Source: Hypomyces perniciosus
Lineage: Eukaryota > Ascomycota > Sordariomycetes > Hypocreales > Hypocreaceae
DNA length: 64,000 nucleotides
Direction of reading: 5' to 3'
Assembly: GCA_008477525.1 (NCBI GenBank)
Contig: SPDT01000005.1
Location: 1,550,001-1,614,000, forward strand
Shown: positions 48,021-59,810 of the stretch, piece by piece
How positions within the stretch are numbered: the stretch's first letter is position 1
Layout of the letters: each line of letters starts with the position of its first letter
Made by a program: the position numbers and the translations under genes
The notes under the pieces: model-generated
The model's database searches: none
What the model was told of the DNA's origin: nothing
What the model saw: the letters and a program-made list of their open reading frames with translations, nothing else

Positions 48021-48655
48021 TACTATCTTTTTTTCCCACTTAAACATCAAGACAAGCTGACAGTTCGAAGTACAGAGTATCTATTACTTGCCCTCATCTT
48101 TATCTGTCACCTCCGTCGCATAAAAAATCTATCCCAATCTCAACTCTACTATCCCGTAGGATTATAAACCCCCTCGCGACAGTAACCCTAATTGACTAAC
48201 TACCTATAGATATATCCCAGTGCTCTACTTCGTATGCCGCCTGGGGACGCCTGACGAGAAATAAAGCGCCACAGTAAAACACCTTTCTTTACGAACTGCA
48301 CTAAGACATTCGGTCACCATCGACAATCAGGGGGATCATATGTCATCTCGCCACAATATTGTTGGTCAGCACTGTTTTCAGTCGCCACTGGCCTTTGGCA
48401 ATCTAGAAGAAAGTGAAGTAGATAGCCGATGTACGGAGTATTATCCAACAACATTGAGAAATCGACATGCCCCAGAAGGATTCCATCATTCAGCAGACAC
48501 TCCGTGACATCACTGTAATTGGTATAAGCATCCTGGCACGTCTGGCGCCTGCTGGGCTACCCGCCGTATCTAGCCGGATGAGTAACACTCGTTTTGGGAT
48601 CCCAGCGCTATCGTTTTTCGTCCTTAACATCATATAACCCCATATGACGGGGCTT
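48021..48655. other. Intergenic region downstream of AMP deaminase
   Basis: About 635 bp. No gene recognised; minus-strand open frames here carry no family pattern. One ACGGAGTA word at 48433-48440. Confidence 0.6.
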
Positions 48656-51600
48656 CTAGGAACCGTTCCCCTTGGGGATCTCATTACCTGTCATAGCTCT
48701 GTCTTCAGCATGTGCCAAGTTTCGAGAGCTCCCATTTCGATGCCCTCTGGTAAGTATACCAGGAAACACTCGAGGATCACTCCCAGATAAATGAGGGTCC
48801 GCCAGAGAGTCTGTGGACAGTTCAGACTCACGCGAATTTGATCCCGAGACTGGCGCAAGAGGCTCCGGATTGTCGTCTCGAGACTCAGTCTTCATGTATG
48901 CTGGCGTCATGACAGGGTCGTTAGGCCCCATTGACTCTACCGGTTGACTGCCTGCTGAAGCGGCGTTAAAGCTAGCATCGTCTCCAGAGTTGTATGCGAC
49001 ATAACGCCTCAGACTATATGTATTTAATGCCGTTAGTAATCTTGGGGCTAAATTAATATGCGGACAAAAGGTGCTTGCTGATCAAACTTACACATCCCTC
49101 TCCTGGATGAGCGTGTGATATCTGAACTCCTCTCTTCGGTCTGGAACATTTGTCTTGACCATCTTGTTTCCCTCCTTGCCAGGTTTCTTAAAATCTGGAC
49201 CCAGCCACTGTTCCTTGATGGCTCCTTCATACCCACTTTGTTTTACTGAATTCTTGGCTAACTCGCACATGTCCACGGGGCTGAGCTTGTATATCTGTGC
49301 CGCCACGGCATATTCCTCGATCAAAGGCTCTTTAGTGAAAGCAAACTGCAAGGGGTCGTCCGTAGATAATGATACATTCAGTCCTCGCCTGAAATACTGA
49401 TGGAATGGGTTTCTTTCGTAAGCCAAGAACAGGGCATTGTTACTGAGTGGCGACATGGCAATTCCGATTTGCTCCAAGTAGAAAACGTATTGAAGGAGTG
49501 GGACCTTTCGGAGCAACAGCCCGTGGCTGATACTATGACAGCATAACGCTGATACAGCCAGGTGCTCGCTATCGCCAGCCTCGCCGCAGTGGGGACGCAG
49601 GACGAATGTATTGAAGCCACGTTTGCGCCGAAAGTGGTTCAAGGAGGTCATATTGGCAAACAGATAATAGATCCAGTAGCTGTATGGTGGGTTTTGCTTG
49701 GTGTCCCAAACCTTGGGGACGGGAAATTTCTTGAATAACCGGCGCTCGATTTTGCTTTCATCATCCACGCTGTCAAAGCCGATCACACGCTGAAGAAAAA
49801 CATGCAGCTTCGGGTGACTTGATGGGTCTTTCGTAACCTCGAACAAAGGCTGGAAAACATTTTTGACGACTTGCTCAAACGTTTCCATCAAGCCGCTAGC
49901 TTTGTAGACATCGTAGAGACGCGGGATCTGGATAAGCCAGCGCACATTGTGGGAAAAGAGCTTGTTGTCCACGACCCATGCTGCAAGTTTGTCCCACTCG
50001 TCTATTGATTTGCCGTAGATAGAGATACGCCATTCAACCATTTGGTATTTGCTCGACTCTAGATCAGAAATGACCTCTTTTGTGATCTCAGCAAGATATC
50101 GCCCGTGGATAAAGTTGTCTGTCTTAAGAAATATTGTCCTTAGGCGGGACTCGCCAATGGGGTTGTATTTCAGGTTGAATTTGTCGAAGCGGTGGAAAGA
50201 ATCAGTATGGGCCTACTTTGTCAGAAACTTCCCATAATAGGCTGAGGTTGGAGCAGGCTCATGAAAGCGTCGGCTTACATGCATGTCAAGCGTATCTATG
50301 CTTAGATCGTACGCTGTTAAGTTTATGCTAGCGAAGACTTCTGCTAGTGTGAGATGTTTTCCGTCTCGAAATAAGACAACCTCGTTCGGGTACTTCTTCA
50401 TTTTGCTTTTGATGAAGCGCAACAGATGTTTCTGGTTCATGCAAGCGGAATGGTGTACATGTGTGTCAACCTTCCTAACATTGTAGAAGTCTCGGTGTGG
50501 CACCTTCTTGCTGTCGGCTGTCTCTTGATATTCGTTTAGAAGAACGTAGAGGTTGAACTTGCCCTCCAAGTATTGCAATCGGCGGAAAGCAAAGCTCTTA
50601 CTCGGTCCATCCGATGAGACTGTAAGAATTTCCTCTAGGTCCATGTAGAACTCTCGGATGGTGGGTACTCGGACAGCTGGGTCTTGGGTTACCGGGCTTT
50701 CAAACACCTGGTAGACACCGCTGTCATCAAGCGTGAAAGTCATATCATGGTTGCCAGGAAATGGGAGAAGGTCGTCTAGGCTAAAATCCTCGCCAACATC
50801 TTGGCCTTGCTTTCGCCTGCGAGTTGACTTTTTCGGTCCAGCATTATCTGACGACAATGGGGGATGGTCATTTACAACTTGAGGACCAACCGGTTCGGAT
50901 TTCCAGAGCTCATCCGAATGACGATTGCGATTCTGACCCCATGCGGGTTCAGGGGGAGGGGGGTATATTTCCCAGTCCGGGCTGTCGCGGGGGTTGTCAT
51001 TGGGCCCTTGAGCAGATAGTGTAATATACTGGTGTCTTACATCAAGTATACGCTGTATATTTTTTGAAATGGCGGAAAGCTCAGCTGTGATATGGGGCTC
51101 CGTGTCAAATAGGCTGTTCCCAGTGAGCCCAACACTTGGACCAAGGGCGCTCTTGGAGTCGTTGAGGCTTTGGCTACCCCTCATGTTTGGAGGAACGGGT
51201 GGATTAGAATGCATAGCAGTCGAATTGTATGTCTTCCAGGAAAGATCAACTCCGTCCGATTTGTCTGGTGGACGAGTTAGTGCATTGGAATTCCCCCGCG
51301 AGCGGGATGCAATGTCACTAACCTGCCTCATGGTCGAGAAGTAGAGAATCCCCCCCATACTCCGTAGTTGGGTGTGATCCTGAGATGATCACGGGACTCC
51401 CGTATGGTGTAGTCTGCGACCAAGTGACATTGCCACCTCGTGAATCAATTTTGCTTCGCTGATAGAAGAGCTTGGCATCTGTTTGTGTCATTTGGCGCTC
51501 TGCAACCGGGTCATAGAATGTCGTTCGCTCCGGGACATCTCGCAGGAGCATGCCATCTTGAAATTCATGTTCCTCGTGAGTGGCGAGCGATCCGGCGTGC

Positions 51601-51686
51601 TCCCCAGAATCGTCTGAATTCGTTATGGCTGGCCCCTGCATCGCCTCATCTCCGTTCGACTCTCTGGTGCGAACTGGGAAGAGCAT
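48656..51686 (-). CDS. AMP deaminase
   Basis: Cytosolic zinc enzyme converting AMP to IMP plus ammonia, controlling the adenylate/guanylate balance. Four exons: 51686-51323, 51264-50279, 50212-49092 and 49013-48656, all joins in frame, 942 residues. The first about 370 residues are a variable regulatory region. The zinc-binding HxH lies in [16 protein letters not shown] (about 385-400). The family block DTLDMH ends exon 2 and [15 protein letters not shown] begins exon 3. HCGEAGD (about 657) carries the catalytic Glu, and [10 protein letters not shown] (about 735) the metal-binding Asp pair. The C-terminal 110 residues are low-complexity. Intron 1 has a CTAAC branch point and intron 3 an ACTAAC. 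Start chosen as the first Met of the open frame; the N-terminus is the least certain part. Confidence 0.92.
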
Positions 51687-52716
51687 GGGATGACCATGAA
51701 AGGGATGATCTGGAGATTTGCTAAGTTAGCAGGGCCTAGTTGCGGGAGGGGATACGGAAACAATCTGTTGAGTTGATCCAAGAGAACTTGACGCTATGGA
51801 GCTTGGGTATGCCATGCCCCGGTAGATGCTTACCAGCCATAGCAGGGAGGCTGCTGAGAAAGATACAGGCCGAATATGATAATTAAGATACGTTATCAAA
51901 TCATGCAGTGCAGGTTGAGCAGATGTTGTTTGGTGACGGTTACTCATAGATGGGCGCAGCTGGTGTATGAAGTAGGAGTCCCAGTAGCGCTCCGTAGATA
52001 ATGGATGCAGGGATGGGCTAAGACATTGAAGCTTCTACACTGTTTCGATCAGACGTGGGAGTTGGCGGGGTCCGAATGCAAACTACCGGAGATTGCCTAT
52101 ATGCGTTTTATGCACCAATTGAGAGTGGGCATTTGTATCGAGCTTCGCGAACTGAGAAAGGAGTGTCGATAGACTTGCATACATTTAGTCTGTAGTAGAA
52201 TTGTCTTCGCTTTCCATTAGGTACAGATCTTTGGTAGTAGAGATATGCAAGTATTAGCTTTGGCATTTCTGCTTGTCAAGCCTCTGTAGTATATTATGCT
52301 GTCTATCTCGCCATCATATCCTTTACTAATACATTTTCTTATCCTTTCCTTCTCTTTGTTTCCGGGGTTGTGGTTTCAAACGATTCAGTGAAAATACAAC
52401 CTCGACTATTAGGTGGCAGGTACACACTGGTTTGGGCCTTCGGAAACTAGCGTAGCCAACAGGTTCCGCGTCACTTATTTCTTAAGAAGACGAAAGTCCA
52501 CTACTCCCTGCCATGCCCACCGCATTCATCATTGAATTCATTCAGGTGTGAGTAGATACCGTGGTTTTTGTGTTGACTCGGAGAATATGATTGTATCTCA
52601 ACGGATATTCGTGTCTGTCCATCAAGGCAATCTTTTTTTCTTCTGCTCGTCATGGGTATGGGAAGCCGGTGCCAGCATGGCAGGGCGGATAAGGATGTGT
52701 GAGTAATGGTAAATTG
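51687..52716. other. Promoter of AMP deaminase and 3' flank of the transporter gene
   Basis: About 1 kb without a gene. Normal composition, a TTATC-rich stretch near 52300-52360. Open frames such as 51947-51726 (minus) have no recognisable content. Confidence 0.6.
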
Positions 52717-54051
52717 TCATCTCATCTTCTTGTCGCCGGATGTCATGGGCCGTGAGCCCACGCTGTAGAGTGCAGCTGCACCAAATACCACAATTGCACT
52801 AATGGCAGTGCCAACTGCCAAAGAATTCCCAAACAACCAAATGCTCAGTAGGAGGCTGACGAGCTTTCGGATGTTTAGGACGATAGTGACCGTGAGTGCC
52901 GATGATGTGGCTGCGAGGAGATTGACGCCACGTATGCAGGCATATTGGGTCAAGACATTGGCAACAAGATAAGCCAGTTGACTCGGAACTCGTGGAGATC
53001 TTGAGATAGCAGCGAATAACGTTTGAAACCTCAGAGGTTCACTCTTGGCCAGCACACGCAGATTGTGTGCCATTGACGGCACAAATGGTATGAAGAGTGG
53101 AAGAGAGAGGATATGTGAATAGAACAGATTTTCCTTCCATTGCGGGCCATACTTCCGGTAGGTGGCCTCTGTGTATAGCCCCATGACAGCAGAAAGCAGC
53201 TGAGCTATCAAAAGAATCAGGAGACCGGTGCTGGAAGCTGGTCGAGTGGCATTCTCAAGGACTCTCTGGGGTAACCGTGGTCAGAATGAGAAATAGCAAG
53301 GTAGGAATAACACGATACCTTCTCCTTAGTGTCTGACCATGCAGCTAGAATAACCCCGAGGGTCAAGAGCATGACAGCTACAACCTGGATACGTGAATAC
53401 CTCTTTCCGTAAAGATAGCCTGCCATCATAGTGGTGATGCTGCCGCCAGAACGAAGAATTATATGAACCGGGACTGATATGTCATAACTAAAAGCATGAT
53501 TATTCAGGACGTTGATGCTGAAGAAGAGAACGATATTGACAAGCCAGCGACGAAGTGGGACTCTGTTGGGGGTTAGAAAGAACGGAGGCCTTGTCTTGTC
53601 GAACTGTGCCACATAACCGGTAACAGCTACGAAGAGAAATTGCACGAATGTAATAAGAGTTCCTGCATCCGTCAGCATTTGGCGAGAAGGGCAGTGTGAG
53701 ATCTGGTCAAGTATGTACCGTTTGCGGGCCCGAAGCTGCTGGGGTTAGTATTATGGCTTTCCAATTGCTCGGTGTTTGCTTACTTGATGATTGCCTCCAA
53801 GGCATAGACCTGTCAAATAGTGGTCAGTGTTGGTGACTTAGCGCATGCCAGAATATGGGCTGTGGCTGTACATTAGAGCAGCATCCCCCAAAGATCAATG
53901 TGAGCATCAATGCAGCGGCAAGCAAAGGTGCACCACCTTGAACAACCAGTTCGCGTGGAGAAACTCGGGCTTGGTTAAGCTGACCATGGGCGGCCTCGTC
54001 AGGCCGGTCATCGACCCTTTGCGCGGTGCTTAAGTTCGTCGAGTTCCTCAT
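52717..54051 (-). CDS. UAA-family nucleotide-sugar transporter (YEA4/SLC35B4-like)
   Basis: Golgi/ER membrane antiporter bringing UDP-sugars (UDP-GlcNAc in yeast YEA4) into the lumen. Five exons: 54051-53872, 53809-53784, 53735-53719, 53662-53319 and 53265-52717, every junction in frame, 371 residues. The 26-nt and 17-nt exons encode VYALEAII and FGPAN, which restore the family block GGCCSNVYALEAI...GTLITFVQF. About ten hydrophobic segments are seen, among them LAAALMLTLIFGG, TLITFVQFLFVAVTGYVA, the RSGGSITTMMAGYLYGKRYS motif and VVAVMLLTLGVILAAW. The C-terminal half holds LTVTIVLNIRKLVSLLLSIWLF, the conserved NIRKxxSLLLSI block. Sugar specificity is not decided by the sequence. Confidence 0.9.
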
Positions 54052-54875
54052 CGTTTAGGTAGGTAGGTGGGAGTGTACAGGATACGTGGTGAGTTTCTCT
54101 GCATCGAGTGCATCGTGGAAGAGAACATTTTACCTGTTCCCAGGTAGGCCCAGATGATGTACCGCCAATCAGGGACACTAGTTACCAGGTTACTGCCATA
54201 TTTGTGCTAGGGTACTTCGTACTCCGTACTGTAATACTGGGCGGGTACGTCGTTGGGTGTCTAAATCAGGCGAGAGGTCTGCGTAGGATGAATGATTTGA
54301 TAGACAGTTAACCACGAAGTATACACGACGATGTAGGATTGAAAAACGATAGTTGCAGAAATATCCACGGGGAGTGGACGGAGATAGATATAGGGGCTTA
54401 CTTGCACTAAAGGCATAGCGGCTATGTGAGAGTTGTATGTAGGTAATATACGGACCTGGCTTGGACGAGTTTCTACTCCAAAACCATCCATTTGGAGCAT
54501 CTGACGCCCGGCACCGGGCTACATCCTGTGTCTTCTCCCCTCAGCCTTGCAGAGCTCCATTCCTACCTCCATGCTACTGTCTTTATCCTCCGTCTCCCTT
54601 CATTGGCCACTACTCTCAGCTCCATAGGCACACTCAGTTAGGGCCCAGGCACAATTAAATGCGTTGCCTGGGCCTGAACCAATAATGGCGGGCTGCTGCA
54701 CTCCATGCCCTCTTTTTTGTTTTGCTACACTTTGGGAATTCTTCTAGCCTGATCCAGGAAAACCGGTAAGACCCTAAGTGATACCACGTCCAGTACCATA
54801 ATCAGCTGTTGAAGACGGAGTCTCACCACAAGTGCTGCCAGATGTCCCTCTGCCCTCCCGGACTCCTTCTCTTGT
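54052..54875. other. Intergenic region, transporter promoter
   Basis: About 820 bp, no gene. Has a TACTTCGTACTCCGTACTG palindrome-like stretch at about 54213-54231 and a C/T-rich run near 54535-54600. Short open frames in both directions lack recognisable content. Confidence 0.6.
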
Positions 54876-56640
54876 CTACAGTGCTGAAAAAACAAAGAGC
54901 TTGAGCTCGTGGTTAGCTGTTGCCATACATTAACAAGAGGAGAGGTGAAAAACTCACATTATTGGTTGCGGCGATTGCAATGCTGTCCTCGAAGGGATGC
55001 CAGCTCATGTGTAGTATCTTCTTGTTGAAGTCAATCTGATCCGCATCCGTCTCTTTCCGCATCCTCTGGCCCTGGGCACCACCCGCAGGGCTGCCTGCTC
55101 GAGAGCCACCTTTCTTGTTGCCATTAGTGGCAGTCGGGCTGGTTGACGCGTTGATAGGCGTCGGTACCCCAACCTTCTTAGCTTTGAAGGCCGATTTATC
55201 CGCCTGAAGAACCACCTCTACCTCCTTGTCTGGATCAGAGGGATATATCATGAAGTTGTTATTGTAGCTTCCCGTCATGACATTCTTGGCATCACCAGAG
55301 AACACGACCTCGAACTTGTCAAAAATACTGTCGTTCTCGTAAGTATCGCATAACCGGGGCCGCAGATGTTCATGAATGGGTATCGTCTTGATGGGTTGTC
55401 GCTCCATGTTGATGTCCCAGATCTTGACAGTGAGATAGTCACGAGATAAGACGTATCGCCCATCGTAAGAAAAACGAACATCCGATATGGACGAGATAAT
55501 TTCAGAGAAGAATGATCTTGAAGACGGATCTTCCTCTTGTTCGAAAACTGGTCATTTAGTCAGCATAGCGATACGGACAAAATGGCCAACGAGTATGTGA
55601 AGCACGAACGTTTAGCATGTTGGTCGCACAGTGCACTTTCTCGCATGTCAGCGAGCTTGATAGTGCCCTTTGAGCTGGCATACATGAACCAGTTGCAACT
55701 GATGGGATGGAACTCGGCGGCAGTAATGACCTCGGTCAATTCCTCCATGTTCGCAGGTTTGATATCGACGATGTTGAAACTTTGATCTTGTATATTCAGG
55801 TTCCACAGGTTGATGCGCAAATCGTCACTGCTAATAAAAGTTTCACCATCGCTGTTGACGGAGATGCTGTTGATGTGATACGCATGAGCGTTTGCGTAGG
55901 TTCGCCGGGGAACAGCAGCGACGACAGTATCGTGATGTGTGAGACGGGGCAGCTTGAGGTCGGTGGCATTTCTAAACTGCTGAGTTGTCGAGAGTGGTCG
56001 AGGGGCTCCTCCTCCGCCAGCTACGTTCCCCGGTGTGATGTCATGCGAGAGATTGTTCTCAGCAACAACCTTGAGGGACTTCTCGAATACCTTCCAAAGT
56101 TTGATGGTTTTGTCGTTAGTAGACAAAAGGTAATGGGAAGCGTTCTGTCGACGGCACCACTTTATCTTGTTGATTTTTTCCTCGATTTCGAGAGACTTTA
56201 GGTAATCGAACTCGGGCTCGTGAGATTGAAATTCAGTGTGGAATTTGTATTCGCAAGACTTTTTCTGCAAGCAATCAGCATATGAGTTGCTATGGAGTCA
56301 CGATCACTTGTGGCCTGAATGAAGCCTAAACACGCACCGTCTCGTTTCGTTCGAACAGAACCACTCGGCCTCCTTTGTCACCTGTAGCAAGGTAGTTTCC
56401 AGTATGATCAAACTCAACTGTCGAGATAATATCGGCTGGAACATCGAGGGTTAGCGTGGGAGGATAGAGACCGAGCAAGGAGTTAAGTTTCCAGCAACGA
56501 ACCTTCAGTGATATCCTCGACATCGCCCTTGTCGCCGAAGCACCTTCATATTTTTCCTTCAGCAGAAGCCACGGTAGTTAGAGCTGGAGTACGTACTGGG
56601 TAAACTTCCATGTCGGCGAGTTCGCCTCGCTGTCGACCAT
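54876..56640 (-). CDS. PP2A regulatory subunit B (PR55/CDC55 family)
   Basis: WD40-propeller subunit that targets protein phosphatase 2A to substrates and governs mitotic exit and morphogenesis. Six exons: 56640-56597, 56543-56503, 56435-56338, 56264-55610, 55547-54958 and 54899-54876, total 483 residues. Start [21 protein letters not shown] matches the family opening. Hallmarks in order: [22 protein letters not shown] (about 32-53), [70 protein letters not shown], then [14 protein letters not shown] and [22 protein letters not shown]. The final exon has only eight codons (LFVFSAL and stop). A Gly/Ser-rich insert near 425-450 is of the fungal type. Confidence 0.95.
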
Positions 56641-57891
56641 CTTGGTTGGCAGCGATAGCGGGGGTTAGAGGCAATGCACGCAGTAGCCGGGACGACGAGG
56701 CAGAGCGCGAGTCAAGACAAATCAGAGGAGGTTGTCTGGAGAGAATGCTGATGGCCACCGCAATGTTCAGTATGCCAAGGGCCAGAAACGTAGGTGGACG
56801 TCAGGTCGTGTAGACAAACAGTCAACGGATGCGATGTGAATGATGCTGTTTGTTGCAGTGGCGGGTCGGAGGGCAACCCCCACAGCTCGAGATTACGGGT
56901 ACTCCGTAGAGATGCCCACGCGCAGCTGCACGGTTCAATATGAAGAGGACTGGTAGATTGCTGGAGCTGGGGGCGTAGAGGGGGGGCACGTTGAGCAACA
57001 GGCCAGAGCCGCAAGTGAGCTTTGGGTTGAGATGTGATGATGCTGCTGGTGCGTTGCCTCTGTAGACTGCGGTGGACCATTTGATCACCTATGAAGTACG
57101 GAGTATCTGGTACATGGTTGAGAAGTGGGGTGGGGGGCTGTTTTCGGTGACTGATTCTCTGGCCTTGGGCTCGTCTGGCACCATCAAATGGATGCTTAGG
57201 TAACACCAGCCACGCAGCAACAAGATGCTTATCAGTATAGAGTAGCATTTTATACAATAAACACTGATCTCAGACTCGGCATATACCTGTGTACGAAGAA
57301 CTACTAACCCTAGGAAGGTAATATTAAGCACCCCCCTTTAAAGCTTCCTATGCGCTAAGCCGATTTCTGATAAGATTTTGTCCTTAGTACTAAATGCTTT
57401 GCAAGAATAAAAGCAAGGGTTTTCTCAGCAAGAGCTTCTAGGCCCTTGTTATTATTTTTACTGGGCTTCTTGCAAAAGCTGAACGTATTATAAGCTAGGG
57501 TACCTTAATAGTTAAAATCAAGTACGAGTATACAGGTATATACTATAGATATCAAATTGTAAACTTATACCTAGGTACCTAATACTAATACTTTAAGCAC
57601 CTTGTATAGCTGTCAGTATTACTGCGCGTCTATTATAGTACCTAGGTAATAGTAGTAGTATTGCCTATTATATATGCGTCTTAACAGGTAAGGGGCACCA
57701 AGAGGTACTACATACAACGACTATCACAGGCTCACATACTGTGTTGAACCTACCGAGGTATAAATTCATCCTTACTTAAACCTTCCTACACCTATACAAA
57801 TATTAGCTCACCCCTATTGTTATTAACATCATTATATCCACACAAATCCATTGTTCTTTTTTTGGGCTTGCCGTTGAACTTAGCACTTCCG
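56641..57891. other. Divergent intergenic region with AT/TAC-rich island
   Basis: About 1.25 kb without a gene. 56641-57250 has normal composition and two ACGGAGTA words (56900 on the minus strand, 57098). 57280-57780 becomes A/T-rich with repeated TACCTAGGTACCTAATAC, AGTAGTAGTA and TACTATAGATA motifs like the islands near 47.3 and 59.3 kb. Confidence 0.6.
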
Positions 57892-58779
57892 ATGGAGGAT
57901 CAAGATCATGCACACCGCCATAATGATGGAATTCAACCGACTATCGAGGCAAGCGAATATCAGAAAGCAGGTCCGGACAAGGGAAAGGGAAAGGCTAAGG
58001 AAGAGACAATAGTTGGTCGACTCCAAGCATCCGGGAAACTGGTAACCAATGCTTTAACTACGAGACATTCCATCCCGGGGTTTTTACCAGCGTCAAAGAC
58101 AATAGGCAGCTCGAGGGGTGTTGGTCAATCGTCAATCATGCCTGGAGAGTCCTCATCACAGATAATTCATCAGCCCGGGGCGCCCGGTGTGCCCGGAACG
58201 CTGAGAACGGCTGGAGGCACTCATGATTCATCTGAAGCTTTCAACACTTTTACCACTGGGTCGCATGATCTACTATCCAGGGAGATATTTGATACGCAAG
58301 CGCCCAGCAATTCGGTCGCCGAGCAAGAAGCATTGGACGGATCCGCTGTTGTCGAGCTTCTCTCCCTCCCCGATGATCCCACTAATGCGCTGGAACGAGA
58401 AGGAGAGTATGAGTTTCTCCAACCAGCAGAGGCGGAACGACTACGCGAGGCCCTATTTCGCCCAATCGAAAGCCAGCTTCACTGGGAGAAGCTGCTCGAC
58501 TTTACTCCCGATTTTATCCTCCATCCGGAGGCTTCACAGGAAGCGGCACTCCATCTTGGGACTACAGACACTGCTGCAGCACAGAGTCTCTGGCTTCAGC
58601 AATGGAGCGACGTCTTGGCGGCCTATAACAGCCAAGTTTGGGGTGACTTGGAGCCCCTAGTTGCTGAAGCCAAACTGGAAGTTGATCAACTCGCAGCCCA
58701 ACAAGCCTCCGGTGAAATTGCGCCTGATGCGAAGGCGCTTGGGCGACTGAGGCAGATCTTGGCTCATGTGCGCGGCTAG
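57892..58779 (+). CDS. Conserved-looking fungal protein of unknown function
   Basis: Single exon. I choose ATG 57892 (MEDQDHAHRHND), giving 295 residues; an upstream in-frame ATG at 57817 would add 25 hydrophobic residues that look accidental. The N-terminal half is low-complexity and hydrophilic (GKGKAKEE, then Gly/Ser/Thr/Pro-rich). The C-terminal half from about 180 is ordered: EYEFLQPAEAERLREALF, a Trp-containing LHWEKLLDF segment, then SLWLQQWSDVLAAYNSQVWGDLEPLV followed by amphipathic helices to the end. No signal peptide with the chosen start, no membrane segment, no catalytic motif. Composition and codon use match the neighbours. Confidence 0.75.
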   Translation: MEDQDHAHRHNDGIQPTIEASEYQKAGPDKGKGKAKEETIVGRLQASGKLVTNALTTRHSIPGFLPASKTIGSSRGVGQSSIMPGESSSQIIHQPGAPGVPGTLRTAGGTHDSSEAFNTFTTGSHDLLSREIFDTQAPSNSVAEQEALDGSAVVELLSLPDDPTNALEREGEYEFLQPAEAERLREALFRPIESQLHWEKLLDFTPDFILHPEASQEAALHLGTTDTAAAQSLWLQQWSDVLAAYNSQVWGDLEPLVAEAKLEVDQLAAQQASGEIAPDAKALGRLRQILAHVRG

Positions 58780-59810
58780 AGCTTTGGAGGTTAGTAAAGG
58801 TGGAGTTCAAGAATCTGGCAGGTAATTACCTGAGTAATACCTAGTACCCTCCCCAAAACATCGACCACAGCTACTTGGGCTCGAAGTACTCCTTCAGCAT
58901 CCTCCCGAACTTGGAGACCTGACCCCCCGTAGAAAAGCTTACGCATCTACTACCTACTGCGCAATTCCCAGTGTAGCAGTAGTAGCACCTAAAGTATTTG
59001 AGTATGTAGTATTATTATACCAACCACTAAAAGAGTCGTGTTAGTTCTTATTATTGGGCATTCGTATGTAGTAGGCCGTGAAGATAGAGCCTACAGGCAT
59101 CAAAATTGCCTACTTACGCATATTATACTTCGATATACTTTATATATTCAGAATAGATATTAATACCTCTATATACATAATTTGAAGATAATTTCTTACC
59201 AGTCCTATAATAAAAGTATTAGGTATAATAAAGTAAATACTATTATTAATACTACTACTACTACTATTATCTTCCTGGTAGGTATATAACTAGGGATTGA
59301 CTATTCTACACCCCAGTTTGACTATGCTATAACCCAAATATAACGGCCCACTATCGCAAAGGATAATAGCAGGATAGACTCTATATAGTATTTAACATTT
59401 AAGAAACAATACAGCCTAAAAGGTTATTGCTATATGCAATTCCTTTTATTTTTATTTTTAATATTAAAGATTTATACTACTGACTTGCGACAATGGATTT
59501 AATAGAAATTAATTTAAGTAGACTTGCAAAGTTGCGAAAGTTAATGAGTTATATGCACTTCACCTAGTGGTGCGTCGTGCAGGAGGTATATTGTATTTCT
59601 GTGCGTTTTGCATATAAATGGCAAGTATCTTTAGGGTGCACTATAGCCAAGTTGGGGTGCGGAATAGTCAATCCATATACTAACTACCTAAACTATCTTG
59701 TTTTAGTACTAGTAGTACTAAGTATATGCACTAGTATTCCGTCGAAGTACTACTAGTACGGAGTACTACTACTACTACTACATGCTAACACTTTAAACTG
59801 CTACTTCGTA
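58780..59810. other. AT-rich island with TAC/ACT microsatellites
   Basis: About 1 kb without a gene. It contains ACTACTACTACTA runs (59255-59270 and 59765-59785), TAGTACTAGTAG words and one ACGGAGTA at 59758. It ends directly at the Tc1-type element. Confidence 0.6.
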
